Part shown: in pieces, positions 1 through 9,877 of the stretch | How positions within the stretch are numbered: the first letter of the stretch is position 1 | How the letters are laid out: the number at the start of each line of letters is the position of its first letter | DNA from: a virus | Reading direction: 5' to 3' (one strand) | IMG/VR virus record: IMGVR_UViG_3300047557_002769 | Span: 1-64,000 of that record | Length of the DNA stretch: 64,000 nt | Program-made: the position numbers and the translations under genes | Notes under the pieces: model-generated | Database searches by the model: none | What the model was told of the DNA's origin: nothing | The model's input: only the letters and a program-made list of their open reading frames with translations

Positions 1-500
1 ACATCAAAAAGATCAATACCCCTGGTTGTAGAGGACATTGGTAAAACTTTTTCTACACCAACTACAGCATCGTTCAGGGAAATATAACGATTATCAAAAT
101 TACCTAACGTAATAGAAGATAGAGTAGCAGTTGTACCAGTCGTACCACCGGTAATTGTCTCGCCAGCGGTAAACGTACCACTAACGTTCTTGACATTCAT
201 TCTATTACTGCTAACGTTAGCAACTACAGACGCCGTTGCACCAGATGTTGACCCGGTAATTTTCTCGCCGTTTTGAAAGCTTGCTGCGTTGATACCGGTA
301 ATTTGAATTAATGATGCGGTAATCTTTTCTGAAAGATAAACCAGCTCTACCGCATCATAATGAAATTCGCGATAGGTCTGGAATGCTTCGTCAATACGAT
401 CTTCGATCTGATCCTCATCCACGTTAATTTCAAGTACGGGATGGCCTAGCTTGCGTAAGCAATAATCGATTAGTTCTTGTCTGGTAGATGGATTAGCCAT
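1..500 (-). CDS. 13: Neck protein gp13 (head completion), N-terminal part, cut by window edge
   Basis: Open reading frame from an ATG at 500 running off the left edge, about 166 residues visible. The first 50 residues (MANPSTRQELIDYCLRKLGH, then a D-Q-I-E-D-R-I stretch and Y-REFHYDAVE) match the start of T4 gp13, which has LRRLGAP, TPDQIYDCIQ and GEYHYDG at the same places. gp13 is part of the neck that closes the filled head and joins the tail. After residue 75 there is an inserted beta-rich stretch with two copies of a G-E-x-I-T-G-x-T-x-G-x-T-A pattern that T4 gp13 lacks. An AAGGAT ribosome binding site and a late promoter motif precede the start. The assignment rests on the N-terminus only. 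Confidence 0.8.
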   Translation of the reverse strand, partial: MANPSTRQELIDYCLRKLGHPVLEINVDEDQIEDRIDEAFQTYREFHYDAVELVYLSEKITASLIQITGINAASFQNGEKITGSTSGATASVVANVSSNRMNVKNVSGTFTAGETITGGTTGTTATLSSITLGNFDNRYISLNDAVVGVEKVLPMSSTTRGIDLFD

Positions 501-517
501 AGGTATCCTTTTTTAGA

Positions 518-525
518 TATTTATC
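518..525 (-). promoter_or_regulatory. T4-type late promoter motif (GATAAATA) before gp13
   Basis: Minus-strand GATAAATA, 17 bases upstream of the gp13 start codon, followed by an AAGGAT Shine-Dalgarno sequence. It overlaps the stop codon (524-526) of the preceding gene. T4 late promoters have TATAAATA; marine relatives use NATAAATA. The match is seen; promoter use is inferred. Confidence 0.55.
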
Positions 526-3379
526 AACCAATTCTTCTCCATAAAGTAATCGATGAGACATACTCAATTACTTCTCCGATAGCTATTGAGTTATAGTTTG
601 TAACTATATCGCTAGTATAAGAATCATTAAACACACCTTCCACCTGTGTATACTCTAAAGCACCATTATCAGTATAGGCTATTGGTCCAAGATAAGGTAT
701 AAATTCAGTACCTGTATATTGAACCCCGGAGTTTACATAATCTTCACTAAAAGAAGATGTATAGTTAGTTTGTGTTAAAAAAGCTTGATTATATCCAGCA
801 TAATCAGCTTCATAGATCGAAATATTAGCGAATACTTTATCATAATACCCTATATAAACTAGTTGGTCAGAATAACTTGTATTATATGTATTAGTATAAT
901 TGTTTATTGAATTATCAAAAATCACCGCATCGAGCGGTGATGTATCCAAACCGGTGTATGTAGTGTTATAATTAGATTCGGAATATAAATTCACACTAGA
1001 ATAGTCTGTGGATCCAATATAAGCGTCAATAGTGTAAGTTGCTGGTGATGTGTATTCTGTTGTATAGACTTCCGCACCGCCACTACCACCCAGAAAGACA
1101 GTTACATAACCTATAGTGTAATTAGTATCAGCTGTATATACGATCGTGTTAGATATAAAGAGAGAAGTATATTCGATTGGACCTGTGTAGTTGGTATCGT
1201 ATTGACCTATATAGGACGTGCTAGGCCCCACGTAACCATCTATAAATCCTGCAAAGTCAATATCACTGGTATAAACACTAGCTACTACCGAATAATTGAG
1301 ATCTCCTGTATAGTTAATTAGGTACCCGGGTATACCCTGATACAGCTCAGAATAACCTAGAAATGTAACATAAGAAATATCATAAGTTGAATCAAATGTA
1401 ACAAATGATTGATCACCCGGTGAAGTATAAAATGCAGTTTGATCGTAGATCGTCGTAATAATATTTGTATATGCTACGCCTCCTTCGCCAGTATACTCGA
1501 TAGTGTACCCTATATCAGGGTCGGTGTATTGTAATAGGGTAGTATAAGTTAAATTTGGACCGGTGTATAAGATAGGACCGGCAAAATCTCTTGATCCTAG
1601 GTAAGTTAAACTCTCAAACGCTCCACCCGTGTCTCTTGCGTATATCGCATTACCGGTGTAGTAACCACCTACAACACCAATATAAACATCTGTACCAGTG
1701 TAGTAAGCAGAAATAATATATTGAACAGACCCCGGTCCGACGAAAGGTACATCGCGATTATAGTTGGTTGTGCCTGTATAAATTGGGTTAACAACAGTAA
1801 ATGTTGCAAAAGTCGAAAAGACAGTATCCGGGTCAGTATATACTGTACTAAATGTATCAAAAGTTGCGTACTCTGGTTCAACAATATTTGTATAATATGC
1901 TCCGCTGTTGTATATACTTGCTGCGTCACCTGTATAGCTAGCTAATGTGTAACTATTAGTAAAGGTAGAGGTAAAATCTAATTCATTACCACCAATGTAT
2001 TCTTTCTCGCTTAAGAAAGTAAACTCACCTGTATACGGTATCTGATATGCCAAACTATCATACCCGAAGATATACGGCGTGGTGTAATAAATGTCGTCTA
2101 AGGTATAGCTAGACTCACCTACAAATATAGTCGAGTAATCAGTGCTATCTGCAATACCGGTATATAGATTTGAAGCTCCGGTATAAATACTGACATTTAA
2201 AAAGTTTATATACGATTCTAAATCATTTGTGTAATCTATGTCACCGATAAATGTAGTTGCATTTGTATATACAATAAAACTAGTATAATCTGTATCATAA
2301 AATCTAGTCCCCGTGTATGTATTAAGGGGGCCGAAATAAGTACCACCTGGTCCAAAATAGTTAGTTGTTGCAATTGGTACAGCATTATTTTCGTAAATTA
2401 CATTGTATAAACTAGTAGGGCTGTTAAAGAAAGTATCTAGTGTATAGTTTATTGGACCGGTATAAAAAATAGGACCAGTATACGTCTCATTTAGATATTC
2501 TTCACCGGTGTACGCAATGTCACCAGGTCCGGTGTAAACATTATCATAACCAAATGGCCCTGTGTAGGAGACTGCATCTTTTAAATAGTCGGCGATATAG
2601 TTAATAGAATCATATGTTAGTATATAACCATCCGGGGTTAAATAAATCGTATCGGTTGATCTTCTTAGATCATAAATTGTACCTCTCGCTTCCCACACGC
2701 CGTTCTCTGGAGCTGATTCCTGCAATACATAATAATTTTTACCTGATGAATTAATATAGTCTTCAACTATTTTTATAGTGTTGTCAATATCTGCAACACT
2801 AAAAACCTGTAACTCACTGCTTACTAATTTGCTTGGACTTATGTAGCTAGAAGTTCCGCTGTCTATCTTCTGCCATAGATGGTATGTTGACTGAACCTCT
2901 GTAAAATTATTAAAAGTATCCTGTATACTTCCTCTACTAACCCAGGTATCGCCATCCGAAGGAGCAGACTCACCGAGATAGTAAGAAGTTATTCCACCAG
3001 ATAAAACAACGCTTAAAATTTCAGCAGCTACGTTAGCGTGAGTATCTTTATTTTCTTGTAAAATAGTTGTATTACCAACTAGATTCAATCCAATAAAATA
3101 GGGAGGATCAGTAGCTACCTGCGTTGATTGTATTTGAGATAAAGTATAAACATTAGATACAATATCTACGTTTGATCCGCCCTCACCGGAAGCACGTGCA
3201 GTATCAGTAAAATTACCAATAACGCTACCTTGAGCGTTACCGAAAATAATAGTACCTGTGTAAGTACCACCGGCCATACGGCGTAATACTTCGCGGTAGA
3301 AGCTATCAAGCTCTGACGCAGATGCTTCTAAAAGCTCTACACCAGATAGGGTGCTGGTGCTATATACAATACTGACCAT
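524..3379 (-). CDS. Tyr-Thr-Gly repeat virion protein A (951 aa)
   Basis: Probable tail-fibre or baseplate-attached structural protein; no enzymatic function is visible. Residues 1-265 hold three diverged copies of a module ending in a pattern like S-A-P-x-x-G-x-W-x-x-x-G-x-I-x-D (about 37-61, 131-155 and 214-240). From about 270 to 935 the chain is made of short Y-T-G / F-I-G / Y-T-x units spaced mostly 6-10 residues apart, such as YTGPGDIAYTGEEY and YTGPIFYTGPINYT. It ends in ITLWRRIG, nearly the same end as the larger protein at 15429-19706 (ILWRRIA). There is almost no Cys or Lys in the repeat region. The stop and start overlap neighbours (TGATG with the upstream fibre gene). Tyr- and Gly-rich repeat proteins are known in marine T4-like phages, but their role is not established. 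Confidence 0.75.
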   Translation of the reverse strand: MVSIVYSTSTLSGVELLEASASELDSFYREVLRRMAGGTYTGTIIFGNAQGSVIGNFTDTARASGEGGSNVDIVSNVYTLSQIQSTQVATDPPYFIGLNLVGNTTILQENKDTHANVAAEILSVVLSGGITSYYLGESAPSDGDTWVSRGSIQDTFNNFTEVQSTYHLWQKIDSGTSSYISPSKLVSSELQVFSVADIDNTIKIVEDYINSSGKNYYVLQESAPENGVWEARGTIYDLRRSTDTIYLTPDGYILTYDSINYIADYLKDAVSYTGPFGYDNVYTGPGDIAYTGEEYLNETYTGPIFYTGPINYTLDTFFNSPTSLYNVIYENNAVPIATTNYFGPGGTYFGPLNTYTGTRFYDTDYTSFIVYTNATTFIGDIDYTNDLESYINFLNVSIYTGASNLYTGIADSTDYSTIFVGESSYTLDDIYYTTPYIFGYDSLAYQIPYTGEFTFLSEKEYIGGNELDFTSTFTNSYTLASYTGDAASIYNSGAYYTNIVEPEYATFDTFSTVYTDPDTVFSTFATFTVVNPIYTGTTNYNRDVPFVGPGSVQYIISAYYTGTDVYIGVVGGYYTGNAIYARDTGGAFESLTYLGSRDFAGPILYTGPNLTYTTLLQYTDPDIGYTIEYTGEGGVAYTNIITTIYDQTAFYTSPGDQSFVTFDSTYDISYVTFLGYSELYQGIPGYLINYTGDLNYSVVASVYTSDIDFAGFIDGYVGPSTSYIGQYDTNYTGPIEYTSLFISNTIVYTADTNYTIGYVTVFLGGSGGAEVYTTEYTSPATYTIDAYIGSTDYSSVNLYSESNYNTTYTGLDTSPLDAVIFDNSINNYTNTYNTSYSDQLVYIGYYDKVFANISIYEADYAGYNQAFLTQTNYTSSFSEDYVNSGVQYTGTEFIPYLGPIAYTDNGALEYTQVEGVFNDSYTSDIVTNYNSIAIGEVIEYVSSITLWRRIG

Positions 3380-6264
3380 CAGTTACCCCAGACAACATTA
3401 CCTGATGCGTCTTTAATTATCAGCAATCTATTCGAACTATCATACAACCCTGCTGATCTCATAGAACCAGTGAATACAGCATTACTTGCATTAATGTTTG
3501 CAGAAATTAACACATTACCGACTACATGTAAATTTGCTAACGGTGTTGTTGTGTTTATACCGACTTCATGTGCTATAGAATCAACATGAAGTACGTTTGT
3601 ATCAACGTTAAGGTTTCCAGAGATAGTAATATTTGATACTGTTGTAGATGAAATAGATGCTGCTAGTTGAGCATTCGACACAGCCCCAGTTGCACCGCCA
3701 ACCGAAGTTACTCCAGCAGAGATTGAAGCGTTAGCAGCGGAAGTTATTCTACCTTGATTATCTATAACAATTACAGGTACACTTGTTGTACCACCATAGG
3801 TATTTGCAGTAACACCGGTAGGCTGTAACTGAGAGGCTATAATATTACCAGATATATTGCTATTTGCAACTGTTATTGTTGCGTTTGCGGCCGATGTTAT
3901 TCTGCCCTGCTGATCAATAACAACTACAGGGGCAACGCTTGAACCACCATAAGTACTTGCTGTAACACCAGTAGGCTGAATCTGACTAGCAATAATGTTA
4001 CCAGTAATATTACTATTTGCTACCGTACTGGTAACGTTAGATGCCGAAGTAATTCTACCCTGGTGATCAACAGTAAATACTGCCTGAACTGCAGCGGCAC
4101 CATACGTTGTGGGTGTAACACCAGTAGGTTGTAGTTGACTAGCTAAAATATTACCAGTGATGTTTGAGTTAGAAACTGTTGTTGTAACATTAGATGCAGA
4201 TGTAATTCTTCCGAATGTATCTACGGAAATTACTGCTTGAAGTGCTGCAGCACCATAGGTACCTGCACTTACACCAGATGTAGCTAAAGCAATTGTGGGG
4301 GTAGCCCCTTCATTAGCTAAGTTTGTTAAGCTAATACCAGAACCCTGGACTAGGTTAGCAACATAAGAACCAGAGGTTTCTGTACCAAGAACAACATCTC
4401 TACCAGTGTTGTGGATTATAAATGAGGCAGCGCCGGTGTTAACTGACCATCTATCATTTGTCTCATCCCAAAATAACTCTACATTAGCTGATGATCCTCT
4501 ATTAACAATAATACCTGCATCCTGGGTAGGTGCACCGGTATGATTGGAATTTAAAACAATCTCATTGTCCGCTAAATCAATAGTCTCAGTGTTAATTATT
4601 GTCTGTGTACCGGAAACAATTAAGTTACCTTGCACAACAACGTCTCGTGCAACCAGGTTCGCAGTAAGTGAAAGAGCAGTACCTGAGGCAGTTCCAATAT
4701 TAGGTGTTGTTAGAGTAGGAGAGCTAAGTGTTGGAGAGGTGGAAAAGACTAGGTTACCTGACCCGGTCTCATCACTAATTACACCAGCAAGCTCTGCAGA
4801 AGTAGTAGCAGCAAAGGCTGATAGCTTAATACCAGATAATGCAACGTTAGCTGCACTAGTAATTCTACCCTGATGATCAACAGCTACAGCAGGAATATTA
4901 ACAGCACTTCCATACGTTGCAGGTGTAACACCTGTGGGTTGTAGCTGATATGCAATAATATTGCCGGTAATATTTGAGTTAGCAACTACAACTGTTACAT
5001 TAGATGCCGCGGTAATGTGACCTGTGCTATCAACGGTAAATACCGGTACAACTGATTGACCACCATACGTTGAAGCAGCAACACCAGAGTTAAGGTGTGA
5101 AAGAGTTAAAGAGGTGCCTGATTTAACAGCGCCTATTGGAGCAGTATTTGAAACAGTGTTAACAAAACCTGCACCTGTAATGTTAGCTAAAACCCTAGCG
5201 TTGGTAAAATAAAGATTAGTACCTTCAGTGACGTTAGATGTATTAAGCACACCAGAAGATGTAATTCCAGCTGCTAGTTGAACGTTAGATACAACACCAG
5301 CTGCACCACCTACTGATATAACCTTTGCATCAGTATACGTTGTTGATATCGATGTACCCTGCCACGTACCCGATTCAACTGTCCCAAGACGTGAAAATGT
5401 GAATGTGCCTGCTGTACCTGATACATTACCAGTAGTAACGTTGCCGGTCGCGGTAAATGGACCGGTATAGGTTAAAGCGCCGGTACCAGCTCTACCTAAA
5501 GTAGCTGCATCACCGGTGCCAAAATTTATATAAGCATTGGCGGGGTCTTGAATTCCTTTTATTCGTATAGCATTAGCTATATTATAATCACCTACCCAAG
5601 CATCATCACCTATACGGTAATTCTCACCATTGCCGTTGTTGTTTGAGATGAATCTATCTGCTGTTACGTTTGCAGTGAATGTCGCATTTGTAAGAGTTTG
5701 ACTGGTCACTGTAGCAGCAACTAGTTGTGCGTTTGATACGGCACCTGAATTAACACCGGCTACCGATGTAATAGTACCTGAACCTGCTCCAATTAAATTT
5801 GTGCTTACACCGGCGCCTGCTGTTGTCAGGTCAACATATACCCCTCTTGCATCACCGCCGCCTTCAAAAATACGCAGTTTATTTTGATAAATGTCGATTG
5901 CAACATTACCGGCAAGAGTCGTGTTGGTAGATGGTTTACCAAGATTTATTTGGCCACCTTCATCACCCCCAATGGCACCTAAGCTTAATTCTCCTCCGGC
6001 AAAAATTGCCCCAGAAAAACTAGCATTATCTAATTGCTGAGATGATATTGCTGTTTTTACTCTAGCATTAGAGAAATAAAGATTTGTACCTTCGGTGACG
6101 TTAGAGGTCGTACCCGCACCAATAACAATGACAGTACCGGAACCATCCTTTGTGTAAATGACTTTATCAGCTAAGTTTACAACCGGTTCGCCAACTAGAA
6201 CATTAGCAGAATCCGGTGTCTTTCCGGGTACGGAAGATCTTTTTAATTGAATATCAGCTGCCAT
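3379..6264 (-). CDS. Long tail-fibre-like protein with GRITSA repeats (961 aa)
   Basis: Structural protein of the tail-fibre type. The N-terminus (MAADIQLKRSSVPGKTPDSA, then LVGEPVVNLADKVIYTKDG) is the usual start of marine phage fibres. The body has three N-x-Y-F-x-N-A-R-V segments and about six copies of a roughly 50-residue unit with the core V-x-V-D-x-x-G-R-I-T-S-A-x-N, followed by N-S-N-I-T-G-N-I and QLQPTGVT. A segment near residue 550 (LADNEIVLNSNHTGAPTQDA) is common in such fibres. The C-terminus, SSNRLLIIKDASGNVVWGN, is shared in pattern with the short fibre at 19707-20258. The ATG at 6264 follows a TTGGAG ribosome binding site. Function in host binding is inferred from class and context. 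Confidence 0.8.
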   Translation of the reverse strand: MAADIQLKRSSVPGKTPDSANVLVGEPVVNLADKVIYTKDGSGTVIVIGAGTTSNVTEGTNLYFSNARVKTAISSQQLDNASFSGAIFAGGELSLGAIGGDEGGQINLGKPSTNTTLAGNVAIDIYQNKLRIFEGGGDARGVYVDLTTAGAGVSTNLIGAGSGTITSVAGVNSGAVSNAQLVAATVTSQTLTNATFTANVTADRFISNNNGNGENYRIGDDAWVGDYNIANAIRIKGIQDPANAYINFGTGDAATLGRAGTGALTYTGPFTATGNVTTGNVSGTAGTFTFSRLGTVESGTWQGTSISTTYTDAKVISVGGAAGVVSNVQLAAGITSSGVLNTSNVTEGTNLYFTNARVLANITGAGFVNTVSNTAPIGAVKSGTSLTLSHLNSGVAASTYGGQSVVPVFTVDSTGHITAASNVTVVVANSNITGNIIAYQLQPTGVTPATYGSAVNIPAVAVDHQGRITSAANVALSGIKLSAFAATTSAELAGVISDETGSGNLVFSTSPTLSSPTLTTPNIGTASGTALSLTANLVARDVVVQGNLIVSGTQTIINTETIDLADNEIVLNSNHTGAPTQDAGIIVNRGSSANVELFWDETNDRWSVNTGAASFIIHNTGRDVVLGTETSGSYVANLVQGSGISLTNLANEGATPTIALATSGVSAGTYGAAALQAVISVDTFGRITSASNVTTTVSNSNITGNILASQLQPTGVTPTTYGAAAVQAVFTVDHQGRITSASNVTSTVANSNITGNIIASQIQPTGVTASTYGGSSVAPVVVIDQQGRITSAANATITVANSNISGNIIASQLQPTGVTANTYGGTTSVPVIVIDNQGRITSAANASISAGVTSVGGATGAVSNAQLAASISSTTVSNITISGNLNVDTNVLHVDSIAHEVGINTTTPLANLHVVGNVLISANINASNAVFTGSMRSAGLYDSSNRLLIIKDASGNVVWGN

Positions 6265-6277
6265 ATGGCTCCAATTA

Positions 6278-6295
6278 AACGGTTATATAACCGTT
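6278..6295. repeat. Perfect 18-bp palindrome between two fibre-cluster genes
   Basis: AACGGTTATATAACCGTT is self-complementary over all 18 bases and fills most of the 29-base gap between the genes at 6294-6482 and 3379-6264, overlapping the former's stop codon. It has no U-tract, so a simple terminator is unlikely. It may be an operator or an RNA hairpin protecting or punctuating the message. Confidence 0.5.
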
Positions 6296-6482
6296 AGTTA
6301 GTAAATTCAGATTTCTTTTCTTTTTTATTTAGCTTGTTTAAATCATTTATTAGCTTTTGATTTTCTTCTAAAGCAAGCTGGAGCTGAGTCTCAAGTATTA
6401 ATACTCTTGACTGCAGCTCGTTTAACTTGCTGTTACTTCTTTCTAAAACTAACTTATAAAATGTAGCTTGATCAATTTCCAT
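6294..6482 (-). CDS. Small coiled-coil protein (62 aa)
   Basis: Not recognised as a named family. Residues 10-55 form a clear heptad pattern (LNELQSRVLILETQLQLALE, continuing NQKLINDLNKLNKK) predicting a parallel coiled coil; the tail is Lys-rich. It sits between two long fibre genes, 7 bases after the one upstream, so it is co-transcribed with them. A trimerising or assembly-helper role is a guess from context. Small coiled-coil ORFs also occur at 20262-20477. Confidence 0.6.
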   Translation of the reverse strand: MEIDQATFYKLVLERSNSKLNELQSRVLILETQLQLALEENQKLINDLNKLNKKEKKSEFTN

Positions 6483-6489
6483 TTATAAC

Positions 6490-9261
6490 TCAATATGTTC
6501 CGCCGTCAACTTTACCATTGAAGTAATCAGCGTAAACGTTGCCTGTAATACCAACACCGCCAGCTACTCTTAACGCACCAGTTGCATTTGATACTGCAGC
6601 TGTATGTGTTGTATTCATGGTGATAACTTTAGTGCTACCGTCATTGAATAATGTAAAGTAGGCTTCGTCAGCCTGCATAGTAATCTTCTTACCGCTCTCT
6701 AGGTAAATTTTAGAATAAGAAGTAGGATAGTTACCAGCAGCAAGGGATAGAGCACCGGATGCATCGCCAAGACCACCTCTTACCTCTAGAATACTAGATG
6801 ACAGAGGTACAATTTGATTTTTTTCGTTACCGAAACTTAAAGCTGTAGATACGTTAGCGTTTGAAGCAACTAAATCCGCGACCAGAGTAGCTATTTCGTA
6901 CCCAGTGCCTGCAATGTTAATTGTGGAAGTTAAATTATCCTGGCCTTGTAATCCCTGGAATAATCTAAACTTACCATCAGAAGCATCTCGGAATAGACCA
7001 GCGTGCTCATGGGTACCACCGTCATTATTATAACTACCGTAGAAACCAATATCGATAGTATCCGCTAATATGTTGTTGTTAGCAAGCTGAATTAGTGAGT
7101 CTTCAACTACTAAGTTTTCAACCGGCAGAGCAACAACGTTACCGGTAACATATAGGTTACCAGAAACGGTAAGATCCCTAGCAATTGTAACGTCGTCTGG
7201 AAGCCCGATCGTAATATTACCTGTGCTTCCGCTTACGTTTATTTCGTTTACGGTACCGGTAACCGATGTAACACCATTGTTAGTTACAGTTACATTACCG
7301 TTGTTGGTATCAAGACTTATACCATGCCCGCCAGATAGTAATCTGGTAACACCGGTATTAGTAACTGTTACTGAACCGGTAGAAGAACTTACAGTTAAAC
7401 CGTACCCACCTGAGGCAAGAGCTGTTACACCGTCGTTATTAATGGTAAATGTATTACCTGACAGTGAGGTAGAAACGCCTGTACCACCTTTAACGGCTAG
7501 TGTTTCTGTTGCCAGGTTAAGGCTATCAGTACCAGTATCACCAACTAAGTTAACTAAGATATCTACGTTTGAAGCCGCAGATAATCTTCCATAAGAATCA
7601 ACTGTAAACGTTGGTACTTTGCCTGCTGTACCATATGATCCAGCACTAATACCTGTTGTATTAAGCGTGATGGAGATAGTAGTATTGCTGCCCTCAGACG
7701 TCAAAGACGTAGCAATACCATCCTGGCCATCGATGATGAGTTGATCACCGGTGTTAAATGTGTCTGTATTATTATCTCCACCTTTAATTGTAAAGGAAGT
7801 AGATATTGTTGTATTAGATGCAGATGTTATTCTACCGAACTGATCTACAGTAAATACAGGAATTGATGTTGTGCCGCCGTATGTTGTAGCTGTGACCCCG
7901 CTAGGTAGTAAGGTAATATTACCTGTAGCAGTATCGTATGCAATTGCATTACCACTTGTTAGCGAAGCACGCGCTCTTGCATTTGTGAAATACAGATTAT
8001 TTACTTCAACAACGTTGGCGGTTGTTAAGTGATTAGATGTGTACGCAGTTCTCTGTACAGAGTTATCAGAGAAAGTAATCTTACCATTAGTAGCATCTGT
8101 AAGATTTAATCCACCGAGAGTATCGATATCACCGCCGAACTTACCACCGGACTGTACAACTAACCAACCTGCATAGCTAGAATTTAAACCACCGTTATTA
8201 GTTGGTAAGGCTGTACCGACAAATAAACTACCTTCAATTCCAACGCTCATGTAATTTGAGCCGTTAACACCGAACGTGAATAGCGAATTATTAGCGGTTG
8301 GTGATGTTGCGTAGAAACCTGCTTTTAAATCACCAGTTTGAGCTACCCCGCTTTGCCCGCTCCAGTAGTAGGTACCGGTCCCCCCGTCAAGATTTAAATC
8401 AGAATTGCCAATATTAAACCCATACAGGGTAGGCATAGTATCCAGAACAACTACTGCACCACTTCCTGAATAACCAGTAATCTGATTACCTTGTATAGAA
8501 AACTTATTATTTGCCCCTACCGAGACATCATAAGTTTTATTCGTAAAAGTTGTAATGCTATCAGCGGTTACAAATACTGCAGTAGCTGAATTGGCTGCAG
8601 ATGTAATACGACCTTGAGCATCTACTGTAAATACAGGTATCGTACCTGATCCACCGTACGTATTAGCTGCTACTCCAGTGTTTGTCAGTGCAACAGTAGG
8701 AGTCGCAGTCTCACCGCCCTGGTTAGAAACTTCAATACCAGTACCAGCCAAGACGTTAGCAACATAGTCACCAGTAGTATCTGTACCCAGTGCAACAGAA
8801 TTAACGTTCGCTGTTGTAGTGATTGTTACATCAGATGTACCGTCGAAGCTTACTGTACCAGTTACATCACCTGCCAGAGTGATGTTGCGTGGTGTTGTTA
8901 AGGCATTTGCAAAGTTAGCAATATTAGCTGACTGAGCTTGACCAGTAACTGTACCGACAATGTTTCCAACCAGCGTGTTAGCAGTAATTACGTTAGCACT
9001 AAAATTTCCCGATGCGTCTCTTTGAACAAGAGCATTTGCTGTGTTCGCACTACTTGCCCCGTCAACCTTATCGGTGTAATATTTACCACCAACTATGTGT
9101 ACAACTTCATTATTACTTGAATCAACTGACTCAATATACAGCCGTGCCCCTACACCGTCATTAGCTTTATCTTGAGAGTAAGCTAATTCACCTACTACCA
9201 GATCAGATGTAGATGGTGCGGTTACATTAGCAGATCTTTTAATCTGAATAATCGTTGACAT
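6490..9261 (-). CDS. Long tail-fibre-like protein with GRITSA repeats (923 aa)
   Basis: Tail-fibre-type structural protein related to the one at 3379-6264. It starts MSTIIQIKRSANVTAPSTSD followed by LVVGELAYSQDK, a typical fibre N-terminus. Three or more units carry the V-D-x-x-G-R-[IL]-[ST]-[AS]-A-x-N motif (FTVDAQGRITSAAN, FTVDQFGRITSASN, FTVDSYGRLSAASN) and one LYFTNARARA. The C-terminal third has GNVYADYFNGKVDGGTY; the last six residues VDGGTY are identical to the end of the next gene product (9282-9521). A receptor-binding role is inferred. Confidence 0.8.
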   Translation of the reverse strand: MSTIIQIKRSANVTAPSTSDLVVGELAYSQDKANDGVGARLYIESVDSSNNEVVHIVGGKYYTDKVDGASSANTANALVQRDASGNFSANVITANTLVGNIVGTVTGQAQSANIANFANALTTPRNITLAGDVTGTVSFDGTSDVTITTTANVNSVALGTDTTGDYVANVLAGTGIEVSNQGGETATPTVALTNTGVAANTYGGSGTIPVFTVDAQGRITSAANSATAVFVTADSITTFTNKTYDVSVGANNKFSIQGNQITGYSGSGAVVVLDTMPTLYGFNIGNSDLNLDGGTGTYYWSGQSGVAQTGDLKAGFYATSPTANNSLFTFGVNGSNYMSVGIEGSLFVGTALPTNNGGLNSSYAGWLVVQSGGKFGGDIDTLGGLNLTDATNGKITFSDNSVQRTAYTSNHLTTANVVEVNNLYFTNARARASLTSGNAIAYDTATGNITLLPSGVTATTYGGTTSIPVFTVDQFGRITSASNTTISTSFTIKGGDNNTDTFNTGDQLIIDGQDGIATSLTSEGSNTTISITLNTTGISAGSYGTAGKVPTFTVDSYGRLSAASNVDILVNLVGDTGTDSLNLATETLAVKGGTGVSTSLSGNTFTINNDGVTALASGGYGLTVSSSTGSVTVTNTGVTRLLSGGHGISLDTNNGNVTVTNNGVTSVTGTVNEINVSGSTGNITIGLPDDVTIARDLTVSGNLYVTGNVVALPVENLVVEDSLIQLANNNILADTIDIGFYGSYNNDGGTHEHAGLFRDASDGKFRLFQGLQGQDNLTSTINIAGTGYEIATLVADLVASNANVSTALSFGNEKNQIVPLSSSILEVRGGLGDASGALSLAAGNYPTSYSKIYLESGKKITMQADEAYFTLFNDGSTKVITMNTTHTAAVSNATGALRVAGGVGITGNVYADYFNGKVDGGTY

Positions 9262-9281
9262 GCTTGGCCCTTATTAATATT

Positions 9282-9521
9282 TTAATATGTTCCACCGTCA
9301 ACTGAAGCTATTGCGCCTGCGTCGACTGGTTGAGAAATCCATAGGTTAGTCTCTGAATCATATACCAGGGTATATCCATCTTGTAAGTTTGATGTATCAA
9401 CATTACTAAGACCCTGAATAGTCAGAGCACCGGCTTTCTTCACCACGACACTACCTACTGTCTGCGAACCCTGGCTAACAGTGATATTATTAGGGTTAGG
9501 TGTGCGAACAGTAACAGCCAT
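9282..9521 (-). CDS. Small fibre-associated structural protein ending VDGGTY (79 aa)
   Basis: Starts MAVTVRTPNPNNITVSQGSQ, contains LQDGYTLVYDSETNLWISQP and ends IASVDGGTY. The 'Y-D-x-x-T-x-x-W' element is typical of the stem of marine phage fibre proteins. The final six residues equal the C-terminus of the long fibre downstream, suggesting a common docking or capping peptide. The start codon overlaps the upstream stop region (9521), so it is translationally coupled. Exact role unknown. Confidence 0.6.
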   Translation of the reverse strand: MAVTVRTPNPNNITVSQGSQTVGSVVVKKAGALTIQGLSNVDTSNLQDGYTLVYDSETNLWISQPVDAGAIASVDGGTY

Positions 9522-9856
9522 TATCTTGTTGCCTCAGGATAAATTGTTACAATACCCTCAACAATTCTCTCAACCTTACCGGTTGCTGTCTCTACTAATT
9601 CGAGATCATACACGTAGCGCCCTTGTTTAAGAGCTGAAGTTTGTGTATTAGTAAGAGATAATGTAATTTCACCTTCAGAGGGATTTAAAATACTAACAGT
9701 AAAAGCGGTATTGCTGTTAGTGTAATACGATTTTCTTAGCTGTGATCTAGCAGTATAACCGGTTAAATTTCTAGCTGTACCGGTATCGTCCGTAACCGAA
9801 ACAGTTACAGTATACGTTGTGCCTTGATCTATAAAAAGGTTAGAAACGACAGCCAT
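9521..9856 (-). CDS. BppU-N-like beta-sandwich structural protein (111 aa)
   Basis: Begins MAVVSNLFIDQGTTYTVTVS, with D-D-T-G-T-A-R-N-L-T-G-Y-T-A-R-S-Q-L-R and ends YDLELVETATGKVERIVEGI then VTIYPEATR. This layout (I-x-Q-G-x-T, N-L-T-G-Y, Y-D-L-E-L, G-x-V-x-I-x-P) fits the N-terminal domain of baseplate upper proteins and related fibre-attachment domains. It likely sits in the tail-fibre network. A TATAAATA late promoter lies 21 bases upstream with an AGGAT ribosome binding site, so this gene heads the operon running down to gp13. Confidence 0.6.
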   Translation of the reverse strand: MAVVSNLFIDQGTTYTVTVSVTDDTGTARNLTGYTARSQLRKSYYTNSNTAFTVSILNPSEGEITLSLTNTQTSALKQGRYVYDLELVETATGKVERIVEGIVTIYPEATR

Positions 9857-9877
9857 ATGGATCCTATTATGTTATCT

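Noticed and set aside
3700-5100. CRISPR-like or tandem DNA repeats
   Set aside because: Similarity is at protein level (about 50-residue fibre repeats); the DNA copies are diverged and have no spacer structure.
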